From the NCBI GenBank assembly GCA_017471245.1, contig JAFUVB010000057.1, forward strand, positions 1-49,812: a stretch of 49,812 nt of DNA, read 5' to 3'. This document shows positions 27,201 through 33,491 of the stretch, one piece after another. This stretch comes from Prevotella sp. GTDB taxonomy: Bacteria > Bacteroidota > Bacteroidia > Bacteroidales > Bacteroidaceae. The notes beneath the pieces were generated by a model. The model had not been told where the DNA came from, made no database searches, and worked only from the letters and a program-made list of their open reading frames with translations. Numbering within the stretch: position 1 is the stretch's first letter; every line of letters begins with the position of its first letter. The translations under genes were made by a program, and so were the position numbers.

Positions 27201-27581
27201 ACTTTCGTCGCGTACATATCCCGTTACCGTGCGCTCGCGCTTCTCCGAATTCTTACGGAAAACGGTTATCGTGCGCCCGTTGATGTCGTAGGTGCAACCG
27301 GCATTGCCCAGCACTTGGTTTAGCACCTCGCGCACCGGCTTGTCTTTGACATGTACACTCACCTTGGGCAGCGACTTGGCAAGTTCACTGCTGATGACAA
27401 AATTGTAGCCTGTCTGTTTTTGAATCTGTGAAAACACCTGATCGATTCTCACATCATTCAGGCTCAGCGTGACCAAATCACCTTTCTGTGCAAAAGAATG
27501 AAGTGTCAACGTCGGACAGAATGAAAACAATGCTATCATCAATAGCATGATTCCACTCCTTTTCAACTTAACATTTTTCAT
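24222..27581 (-). CDS. SusC/RagA-type TonB-dependent transporter with STN domain, locus B
   Basis: This 1119-residue protein has a signal peptide ending about residue 32, the STN domain (about 35-108, SLNDVRIDQVFSQIQKQTGY ... INGRTITVFRK), a carboxypeptidase-regulatory-like domain (GYVRDESGEPLMGVPVGV), a plug with LIILDGFEM and SNGVIVVTT, and a barrel ending NIQASVKLLF. The STN domain predicts signalling through the adjacent FecR, which is frame-disrupted. It lies 30 nt after fecR. It is closely related to the locus A SusC in the plug and first barrel strands. Confidence 0.94.
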   Translation of the reverse strand: MKNVKLKRSGIMLLMIALFSFCPTLTLHSFAQKGDLVTLSLNDVRIDQVFSQIQKQTGYNFVISSELAKSLPKVSVHVKDKPVREVLNQVLGNAGCTYDINGRTITVFRKNSEKRERTVTGYVRDESGEPLMGVPVGVGDSRVSAVTDINGFYTVRIPAEETQLKFTYVGLTTEYVTIAQGTGNVKRDVVMRSDNQIGEVVVTGIFNKAKESYTGAVSTIDKEELNLHKGQNLLQTLKTIDASLNFQVNNLAGSNPNNLPQINIRGNSSLPMSVAEFNSSTSNSVNTPLIILDGFEMSLEKLMDYNDEEIESINILKDAAATAIYGSRGSNGVIVVTTRQPEAGRLRINAEVGVDIEAPDLTSYDYLNAKEKLELENSLNLYSADYAPNDYNFQEHYNKKLKSVLSGATTDWLNKPVRTGVGSHYNLRLEGGSDQFRWAVSTSFKDTEGAMKNSYRHSFNGSIQLVYTLKNITFKNYTTLGLVRSQESNFGNFNQYVALQPYDIPYDENGALRQYFEAFLGPSQGTGRANPLYDAELNTIDKAGHETLTNNFAIEWKIIPDLTFRGQFGISKLNNNSDYFLPAEHSYFTTNSYGHYYEYNTDEGFLRRGLYRYGTGNGYSYDGNATLSYSHLFADKHLLYVGADYSVSARDNLSYSFTAEGISDSENPFLGNARQYLHDGIPNGTKSKSRRVGFTGNVNYTYDSRYYLDFSYRVDGSSTFGSEKKWAPFWSTGIGWNLHNEQFLKGNPVLNILRLKASIGEVGSQMGSGSGANTIFRSITSSKYMNWIGSQLIAWGNPRLTWQTTRETNLGLEFGILKGRLKGEFNIYDKRTSNLLSNMDLPSSMGINNYIANVGEVKNRGWELSLSGYPIRDMNHGFTWMMTGQLVYNKNWISKLSDYVKAQTEAYRAQNVEVANLFYEGQPQNAIYAVKSLGINPSTGEEIYVDRDGNVTDSWRPGDKVFCGQADPKYRGNFSNIIRYKGWTLNFTFTYYWGGYRYNSTLLDKVEVPIAALKSQNVDRRALTDRWMKPGDVTFFKGYSENATRATSRFVMKDNVLELSSASLQYRWDGKWLRKTLGMQTAVFGINTSDLFHWGTIRQERGINYPYARNIQASVKLLF

Positions 27582-27882
27582 ACAGTCATAATTATATTAA
27601 ACTTTTAAAGACTATTTCTCGATAATAATACTCTCTCCCTGATGCCTCAGCCTGAGACCCACGCTCATGGTGATGGCTCTCAATGTGTTGTCGAGCGGTT
27701 CATAGCGGTCGAAATAACCGATGATCTTCCGGCTCTTGATTTCTTCAGACGCAAAGTCGATGTGTATGCCATACCATTTTGATATTACATTTATCACCCG
27801 CTCCAGTTCAATGTCCTTGAATGAGAACTTACCAATATTCCATGCCACATACGGTTCCACATCCACGTTTTCAACTTTGATC

Positions 27883-27959
27883 ATTGATGATTGACCATTG
27901 ACCGTTGACCATTGACCATTGGCCATTGATGATTGACCATTGACCGTTGCCTGCTGACC
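27883..27959 (-). repeat. ATTGACC-type heptamer array, 11 units, inside fecR of locus B
   Basis: ATTGATG, ATTGACC, ATTGACC, GTTGACC, ATTGACC, ATTGGCC, ATTGATG, ATTGACC, ATTGACC, GTTGCCT and GCTGACC run without a gap. Read on the minus strand they encode NGQ/SS/NGQW-type peptides between the FecR and DUF4974 domains. The same family occurs at 139-243 and 10102-10129. Confidence 0.9.
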
Positions 27960-28030
27960 TGGCTTCAACATCGTTTCCTTGCCGCCGGTAGGTGTTACTG
28001 ATACGCTTCCCTTTACGAGAACGACGCTGG

Positions 28031-28128
28031 TAGAGGTGAGAGGTGAGAGGTGAGAGATTTGTCTTGATTATGCTCACCTGTACTTGATTCTATTCTCTCA
28101 CCTCTAATCTTCTTACCTCTCACCTCTG
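28031..28128 (-). repeat. Palindromic heptamer-armed element, copy 1, inside the FecR domain
   Basis: On the plus strand a left arm of repeated GAGGTGA units is followed by a core (GTCTTGATTATGCTCACC, TACTTGATTC) and then TATTCTCTCACCTCTAATC and a pyrimidine arm. The 81 nt at 28047-28127 match copy 2 at 71 positions by hand alignment, with no gaps. It sits in the variable loop after FNVNT and is where the reading frame breaks. Confidence 0.88.
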
Positions 28129-28415
28129 TTCTCGTATTCACATTGAACTCGGTGCCGTATACCTTCACATCCCCATTGGGGGTATGAACGATGAAGGGGC
28201 GGCTCTTGTCCTTGGCAACCATGAAGTAGGCTTCACCGTCAAGAATCACGTTGCGATCGCCACGCCCGAACTTCTCGGGATATATCAGGCGCGTATTATA
28301 ATTAAGGTGTACCAATGTGCCATCGTCCAATGTCAGCCAGAACTCCTTGTCGTGCTTGGTGGTAATGCGCTTGGCTGCCAACAGCTGATCTTTGGTAAGT
28401 GAAGAGAGATTCTCA

Positions 28416-28537
28416 GGGGTGAGAGGTGAGGGGTGAGAGGTGAGAGATATGTCTTGCTCCTGCTTACCAGCACCCGATTCTATTCTCTCACCTCTAATCT
28501 TCTCACCTCTCACCTCTAACTTCTCACCACTCACCCC
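28416..28537 (-). repeat. Palindromic heptamer-armed element, copy 2, in the periplasmic linker
   Basis: Same structure as copy 1: GGTGAGA arm, core GTCTTGCTCCTGCTTACC with CCGATTC, then TATTCTCTCACCTCTAATC and a pyrimidine arm. The matched 81 nt are 28437-28517, exactly 390 nt (130 codons) from copy 1, so both are read in the same frame. The fecR frame passes through this copy unbroken. Confidence 0.88.
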
Positions 28538-28682
28538 AAAAACTTCTGCTTCCTGCTTTCCGCTTTGGATGCTCTGCTGCATGGCGAGCTGAACGGCTTC
28601 GGAGATTTCTGGCGGGGTGACTTTCGTGTATTGAGAATACCAGATTCCTGCGCCTGCAACAAGAAGCACCAAGATGGCAGCG

Positions 28683-28806
28683 GCATATTTTAGAAGATTA
28701 GAGGTGAGGGGTGAAAGGCTACGGGTAGGCGCGTCAGCGGGAATGGGCGAGCTTGGCTCGGGATTGAAGGTTAGAGAAATGCCCTGCTTCTGTTCACCGC
28801 TCACCC
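28683..28806 (-). repeat. Degenerate third copy of the element upstream of the membrane helix
   Basis: AGAAGATTAGAGGTGAGGGG at one end and TTAGAGAAATGCCCTGCTTC plus GTTCACCGCTCACCCC at the other resemble the arm and core of copy 2, with unrelated sequence between. They encode SLSPLTSNLL and SGEQKQGISLTF, similar to the peptides of copies 1 and 2. Confidence 0.5.
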
Positions 28807-29087
28807 CGTTCAACATACTATACTCACGGTATCTTTTAGCGATTTCTGCACCGCTTTCGTTCATCAGTTCGTCATACTTCCTCTTGAAACTCTCGTCCTT
28901 TAAACGGGCGTTGAGCAAATCAAGCTCCTCCTCGGTGAGGGGCTCACCGAAAAGTTTTCTCGTGATAATATCATTAATCGTTGTTTTCTGCATAACAAAG
29001 CGTTTTTAATTCAATAACACAATGGTATGCAAAATGGTGACAAGACTACGAAAAAAAGTTATAACTCGTAACGAATTTTGGAAGATT

Positions 29088-29100
29088 AACGATTATCGTT
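29088..29100. promoter_or_regulatory. Short palindrome near the left edge of the island
   Basis: AACGAT-T-ATCGTT is a 6-1-6 inverted repeat between the fecR start and the island. It could be an operator or chance. The rest of 28994-29106 is AT-rich with no clear TAnnTTTG promoter for fecR. Confidence 0.3.
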
Positions 29101-29106
29101 TCTTAA

Positions 29107-29217
29107 AAACGCTTGCCAGAGCAAGAATTTGACCTAAAACAAAGGCAAAACGATGAAGAGCGGCACCAGAAAGCCATTGAGCGATACAAAAAAGCCGGTA
29201 ATTGTTTGGAGGAATAG
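29107..29217 (+). pseudogene. Remnant of an unidentified coding sequence
   Basis: An open frame without an ATG, bounded by a TAA at 29104-29106, encodes about 36 residues rich in Gln, Glu, Lys and Arg (LPEQEFDLKQRQ ... AIERYKKAGNCLEE) and ends in TAG. Its charged, helix-like composition resembles the C-terminus of a real protein rather than noise. It lies at the junction between fecR and the island, so it may be left over from the insertion or from a displaced gene. Family unknown. Confidence 0.35.
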
Positions 29218-29236
29218 AGAAAAAAATCTATCTTTG
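29205..29236 (+). promoter_or_regulatory. Promoter of the kinase/restriction island
   Basis: TTTG (29205-29208), 20 nt, then TATCTTTG (29229-29236) matches the Bacteroidota housekeeping consensus on both boxes. The kinase-like ATG is at 29256, so the leader is only about 13 nt. Confidence 0.75.
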
Positions 29237-29255
29237 CAGCAAACTCTAAAACACA

Positions 29256-29909
29256 ATGAGTGATGACATATCTCAATCAGTTTCACAAGGAGGCTATGGA
29301 GCGTACGATGCGGAAAATCGAAGAATCAGAGAAATCGCCGATGAACTCCAGAGACTTTGCAGCCTATATGAAGCGCAATCTCCAAACAGCAAAGGAGATG
29401 GAAGCCGCTTTGAAGTAGAACAACGCCAAACTGAAACATTTGCAAAATCCGTGGGACTATGGATTCCTATGGATGAGGTGTTTGACTTAGGTTTTCCTGG
29501 TCCCAGCGGTAATGAGAATGACACCTACGTTTCTGAATCAGCAATCTATAAAGTAAACAACCTTCTAAATGCTGGAGGAATTTGCAAGTTGCAGGAGAAA
29601 ATCTTACTCCATAACACTATCTTTCCTAATACCTTCTATTCTCTTTATGGCTTTGCTGGTTACGATGGCCGAAGCGTCCTCCCTGTGTTACAGCAGAAGA
29701 GAATTTGTAATGCCCATCCTGCAACTCAAATTATGATTGACACATACATGGCTGCATTGGACTTCAATAAAACTTCTGCTGTAGGCCGATTCTGTAATAA
29801 CACTTATGAGGTTTGGGATCTTGTGCCTCGTAATGTCCTTGTTGATGACGAGGGCGACATCTATATAGTTGATGCAGAAATATCACAGAAGGAACAGTCC
29901 CTCTTGTGA
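29256..29909 (+). CDS. Polyvalent-protein-type serine/threonine/tyrosine kinase-like protein
   Basis: This 217-residue protein resembles the kinase domain found in phage and mobile-element polyvalent proteins. It shows a GPSGNENDTYVSESAIYKVNN segment with candidate ATP-binding Lys99, then FPNTFYSLYGFAGYDG, then the catalytic block VWDLVPRNVLVDDEGDIYIVDAE. Asp188 and Asn193 correspond to the catalytic-loop Asp and Asn, and Asp206 to the metal-binding Asp. The usual DLHPRN has Val in place of His here. There is no signal peptide. The N-terminal 75 residues are unassigned. It is AT-rich, with its own promoter, 32 nt before the MmeI-like gene, so the two probably form one transcript. Family recognition is by motif only. 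Confidence 0.62.
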   Translation: MSDDISQSVSQGGYGAYDAENRRIREIADELQRLCSLYEAQSPNSKGDGSRFEVEQRQTETFAKSVGLWIPMDEVFDLGFPGPSGNENDTYVSESAIYKVNNLLNAGGICKLQEKILLHNTIFPNTFYSLYGFAGYDGRSVLPVLQQKRICNAHPATQIMIDTYMAALDFNKTSAVGRFCNNTYEVWDLVPRNVLVDDEGDIYIVDAEISQKEQSLL

Positions 29910-29941
29910 GTAGTTACGAAACTAAGAAAGAGATTTAATAT

Positions 29942-32845
29942 ATGATGACAGAGAAGCAAATGTCAGAAGCTGCGGAGCAGTTTTCAAAAGATTGGGCGAA
30001 AGCAACCTATGAACGCGGACAGGCGCAACCATTTTGGATTGCGCTGCTAAGAAAAGTATTTGGGATAGATGATGCTGAACAATATATTTCATTTGAGAAA
30101 CAAGTGAAATCCACCACGACCCACTTTGCAGATGGTTTTATTAAGAATTCAAGAGTTCTTATTGAACATAAGAGTGCTGATGTGGATCTAAATAAGAAAT
30201 ACTATCATGGTGATGAAATGCTTACTCCTTTTGAGCAAGCAAAGAAATATGATAATGATGTTTTATTCTCAAACCATGCTCGATGGATAATCACTTGTAA
30301 CTTCAAACAGTTCTTTATCTATAATATGAATAAACTGGGATTTCCCCACATAGAGATAGAATTAAAGAACCTTCGCAGAGATTATCGCAAGTTAAAAGTA
30401 CTCATTGAGCCTTATACGACATTCTTGGATAATGAGGAAACAAAAGAGAAACTTGTTGCGAGCAAGGCAAGTGAGTTTGTCAGGAAAATGTATGATGAAA
30501 TCAGAAAGCACAACAAGGTAGACAAGAAGTTTCTTCACTCACTCAATGTTTTCTGTGTTAGAGTAGTATTCTGCCTTTATGCTGATGATTCTTTTCTTTT
30601 TGATGATAGACAGTTCAGAAAGTTTGTCGAAGCTTATTCCGCCAACCAATTGCAAGAGAAATTTGATCATCTTTTCATAGCTTTGAATACGCCAACAGAA
30701 AAGCGTCCAAGCATCACAGACGCTGTTATCAAGCAGTTTCCCCACGTGAATGGCGGATTGTTTGCCAACGACCCCGATTATTCTACGCCTAAAATACCGC
30801 AGAGTGTAAAGAACATGTTGCTTAACGAAGCAGAAAACCTCGGAATGCCTGACAGTGATGAGAAATTCAGTTGGGACAAAATCTCTCCAACAAATTTCGG
30901 GTGTATCTTTGAAAGTACAGTAGATGATGAAGTAAGAAAGTCGGGCGGTATGCATTATACCACAGTAGAGAACATTCACCGAGTGATTGACCCTTTGTTT
31001 TTGGACGGTTTCAAAGATAGACTCAGAGATATTAGCGAGATGCCGAATGAAACAAAGGAAGAACGACAGGCACAGGATGATGCTCTCCAAGAATTACGGT
31101 TAGACATGAAGAGTATTCGTGTCCTTGATCCTGCTTGTGGCAGTGGTAACTTTCTTACGGAAACGTTCAAGTCTCTTCGCCGAATAGATATGGAAGCACG
31201 AAAGCTAATGGGCTTTTGGGGAAAGCAGCAATATCTTGACAATACAGATCCTTGTGAAGTGCAAATGACTCAATTTTATGGTATTGAGATTGACGATTTC
31301 GCAGTTAATGTTGCCAAAACGGCTATGTGGATTTCTGAATGTCAGATGCTGAAAGAGCTTAGCAAAGAGATTGAAGGCATCAGAATACTCCCCCTGTTAA
31401 GTAATAATAATATTAAATGTGCAGACGCGCTGAAGTACGACTGGGCAAAACTTGTAAAACGAAACAAAAAGACTCCTGTTTATATTATAGGTAATCCGCC
31501 ATTCCAGGGAAGTCAGCGTAAAAACGAGGAACAAAAGCAGAGCAAAGCATTTGCAATGTCAGCTGAATATAATGGAAAAAAGATATGGGAGAAGCATGGC
31601 AATTTGGATTTTGCCTGTGCATGGTATGCAAAGGCAGCTGAGTTTATGCAAGGATATAGTAATATTCAGACTGCATACGTTTCTACAAATAGTGTAACTC
31701 AGGGTGAACAAGTTGCTTTGCTGTGGGAGCCACTTATTAAACACTATAAACTTTGCATTACCTTTGCATGGAAATCATTTAAATGGTTTAATAAAGCAGA
31801 CTCTATGGCTCATGTGCATTGTGTTATTGTAGGGATAGGTAAAGCTTCAAATTTCAAGGATGCTAAACGTAGAATATATAATATAGGAAAAGAGGCATTA
31901 CTTGTTGATAACATCAATTGCTATCTGATGGATGCAGAGGATATCTTTATCAAGAGCCGTCCAAAGGCATTAGGAAATGTTCCAGAAATGGTAAAAGGAA
32001 GTATACCCGTTGATGGAGGAAATCTTTTGATAAGTGAAGATGTATATAAAGAATTTGCAGAGAAGGAGCCAGAAGCTTTGCAATTCATAAAACCATGCTT
32101 TGGTGCCAAAGAGTTTTTACACAACTTTCATAGATACTGTCTTTGGATTCCTGATGAAACTCCCAATAGCCTTCTGAAGAATCTGCCAATGGTGTGGAAA
32201 AGACTAAAAGCCGTGGAGAAGTTTCGTGAGGATAGCCCAAAGAAGGCAACACAACTATATGCCAAGCAGATGCACCGCTTTATGGAGAGAAGGCAGCCTA
32301 ATACAGATTACATTCTTGTGCCAAGTCATTCATCTGAAAATCGGGATTATGTTCCAATGGGTATCGTTTCTCCTGATATAATAAGTTCCAATGCAAACCT
32401 ATTGATTGCAACTCCTTCAAAATGGCTATTTGGTATTCTTGAATCACGAATCCATATGGCATGGATGAAATATACTTGTGGGAGGCTTGAAACCAGGAAT
32501 CGTTATTCTGCCGATGTTGTATATAACAATTTCCCTTGGATTGGCCTGACAGACGAACAGAAGGCTGCTATAGAAAAAACAACTGATGATATTCTTGAAG
32601 CCCGCAAATCTGATTCTAAATCAACCTTGGCTGATATGTACGACTATCTTAAAGGAAAACTGCTTGAGGCACATAAGGCTAATGACAAGTTAGTCGCTAA
32701 GATTTATGGGATAGAGACACAAAATGAAGAAGAAATTGTCCTTGAATTGATGCGTAGGAGTGTAGAGATGTCAAAGAAAGCTGATAAGCCTAAAAAGAAG
32801 CGCAAGGTAAGGAAGTTGACAAAAACAAAGAAATCTAAGAAGTAG
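29942..32845 (+). CDS. MmeI-like Type IIL restriction-modification enzyme (nuclease plus N6-adenine methyltransferase)
   Basis: This 967-residue single-chain enzyme has the MmeI layout. An N-terminal PD-(D/E)XK nuclease is followed by a helical spacer (FCVRVVFCLYADDSFLF, VNGGLFAND), the methyltransferase with SAM motif DPACGSGNFL (Asp396) and catalytic NPPF (Asn518), a target-recognition region (about 620-850) and a C-terminal helical part with a Lys-rich tail. The nuclease motif is Asp64 in HFADGF, then IEHK (Glu75, Lys77). MmeI enzymes methylate one strand of their site and cut about two helical turns away. All catalytic residues seen are intact. Base composition is clearly AT-richer than the SusCD loci, suggesting transfer. 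It is oriented against its neighbours. Confidence 0.87.
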   Translation: MMTEKQMSEAAEQFSKDWAKATYERGQAQPFWIALLRKVFGIDDAEQYISFEKQVKSTTTHFADGFIKNSRVLIEHKSADVDLNKKYYHGDEMLTPFEQAKKYDNDVLFSNHARWIITCNFKQFFIYNMNKLGFPHIEIELKNLRRDYRKLKVLIEPYTTFLDNEETKEKLVASKASEFVRKMYDEIRKHNKVDKKFLHSLNVFCVRVVFCLYADDSFLFDDRQFRKFVEAYSANQLQEKFDHLFIALNTPTEKRPSITDAVIKQFPHVNGGLFANDPDYSTPKIPQSVKNMLLNEAENLGMPDSDEKFSWDKISPTNFGCIFESTVDDEVRKSGGMHYTTVENIHRVIDPLFLDGFKDRLRDISEMPNETKEERQAQDDALQELRLDMKSIRVLDPACGSGNFLTETFKSLRRIDMEARKLMGFWGKQQYLDNTDPCEVQMTQFYGIEIDDFAVNVAKTAMWISECQMLKELSKEIEGIRILPLLSNNNIKCADALKYDWAKLVKRNKKTPVYIIGNPPFQGSQRKNEEQKQSKAFAMSAEYNGKKIWEKHGNLDFACAWYAKAAEFMQGYSNIQTAYVSTNSVTQGEQVALLWEPLIKHYKLCITFAWKSFKWFNKADSMAHVHCVIVGIGKASNFKDAKRRIYNIGKEALLVDNINCYLMDAEDIFIKSRPKALGNVPEMVKGSIPVDGGNLLISEDVYKEFAEKEPEALQFIKPCFGAKEFLHNFHRYCLWIPDETPNSLLKNLPMVWKRLKAVEKFREDSPKKATQLYAKQMHRFMERRQPNTDYILVPSHSSENRDYVPMGIVSPDIISSNANLLIATPSKWLFGILESRIHMAWMKYTCGRLETRNRYSADVVYNNFPWIGLTDEQKAAIEKTTDDILEARKSDSKSTLADMYDYLKGKLLEAHKANDKLVAKIYGIETQNEEEIVLELMRRSVEMSKKADKPKKKRKVRKLTKTKKSKK

Positions 32846-32924
32846 CCCATATCTGGACTTATGCTCACATTGTGTCATACACTTTGAGCAGGCAATAGAA
32901 TTAGAACAAACACGTTAAATAAAT

Positions 32925-33491
32925 ATGGCAAAAAAGAATAAGGAAATAGAAATTAGTGAACCTCTTATGGTGAAGTCTCACGATGTAATGCTGGATGCAG
33001 AATATGCAGAATGGATAGCAGAGGTGAAACACCGCTATCGCTCGGCTCAGGTGAAGGCTGCTGTGAAGGTGAATGGCGAGAAACTGCTGTTTAACTGGCA
33101 AATGGGACGCGACTTAGTTCAGAAAAAGGCTGAGGAGCGTTGGGGTGCTGGTGTCGTAGAACAGGTAAGTCTGGATTTGAAAAAGGAGTTTCCCAACGAG
33201 GACGGATTCTCGACATCAAACCTGTGGTATATGAAGAAGTGGTATCTATTCTATACTAATCATGCATCATTAGAAAAACTCCAACGACTCGTTGGAGAAT
33301 TGCAATCTTCAATAAATCAAGAACGTTTGAAATTGCACCAAGTTGGTGCAGAATTAATCCACCAAGCTGGTGGAGAATTTCCATGGCCGTTTGCTTTTGT
33401 TCCTTGGAGGCATCACGTCGGATTTCTTCCAAGGTTACAAAGAAAACTATTTCAATCTGCCTATGGATTCCATGGGTTGGCAGATTCTTAG
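32925..33491 (+). pseudogene. DUF1016/YhcG-type PDDEXK nuclease protein, truncated after its N-terminal domain
   Basis: The first ~165 residues match the DUF1016 N-terminal domain: AEYAEWIAEVKHRYRSAQ, LLFNWQMGRDLVQKK, then FSTSNLWYMKKWYLFY and FVPWRHHV. YhcG proteins are normally about 330-380 residues and carry their PD-(D/E)XK nuclease in the C-terminal half, which is absent. After PWRHHV the frame runs into unrelated residues and stops at 33491, overlapping the end of the convergent sigma gene by 4 nt. The protein is therefore probably non-functional as a nuclease. It lies 79 nt after the MmeI-like gene in the same direction. The linker before FVPWRHHV contains three palindromes. Confidence 0.72.
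33279..33374 (+). repeat. Three consecutive palindromes inside the DUF1016 gene
   Basis: CTCCAACGA-C-TCGTTGGAG (33279-33297), TGCACCAA-G-TTGGTGCA (33334-33350) and TCCACCA-AGC-TGGTGGA (33358-33374) are all perfect arms. The last two encode the paired peptides LHQVGAEL and IHQAGGEF, so they may have arisen by duplication. Confidence 0.8.

Larger units (their letters stand above)
27612..28993 (-). pseudogene. FecR-family anti-sigma factor of locus B, frame-disrupted by a heptamer-armed element
   Basis: The frame from the ATG at 28993 encodes a cytoplasmic part, a membrane helix (KYAAAILVLLVAGAGIWYS), a linker and most of the FecR domain up to GTEFNVNT. It then reads a repeat element and stops at 28013-28015. 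The rest (VVLVKGSVSVTPTGGKE, LKPGQQATV, then DUF4974 to 27612) continues in another frame. The two frames differ by 2 nt modulo 3, so gaining one 7-nt unit or losing two would rejoin them. Element copies at 28047-28127 and 28437-28517 are both translated in the same frame (RGERIES-type peptides). It may be a true pseudogene or a reversible OFF state. The truncated product would keep the sigma-binding and membrane parts. Confidence 0.85.

Noticed and set aside
32846-32924. Terminator between the MmeI-like and DUF1016 genes (TGCTCA/TGAGCA inverted repeat)
   Set aside because: The arms are only 6 bp with a poorly paired interior and no T-run.
33404-33487. Alternative frame ITSDFFQGYKENYFNLPMDS after the DUF1016 truncation, as a continuation of the gene
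   Set aside because: It looks protein-like, but it does not resemble the expected DUF1016 sequence after PWRHHV and stops within about 28 codons. I cannot tell whether it is a remnant of another gene.
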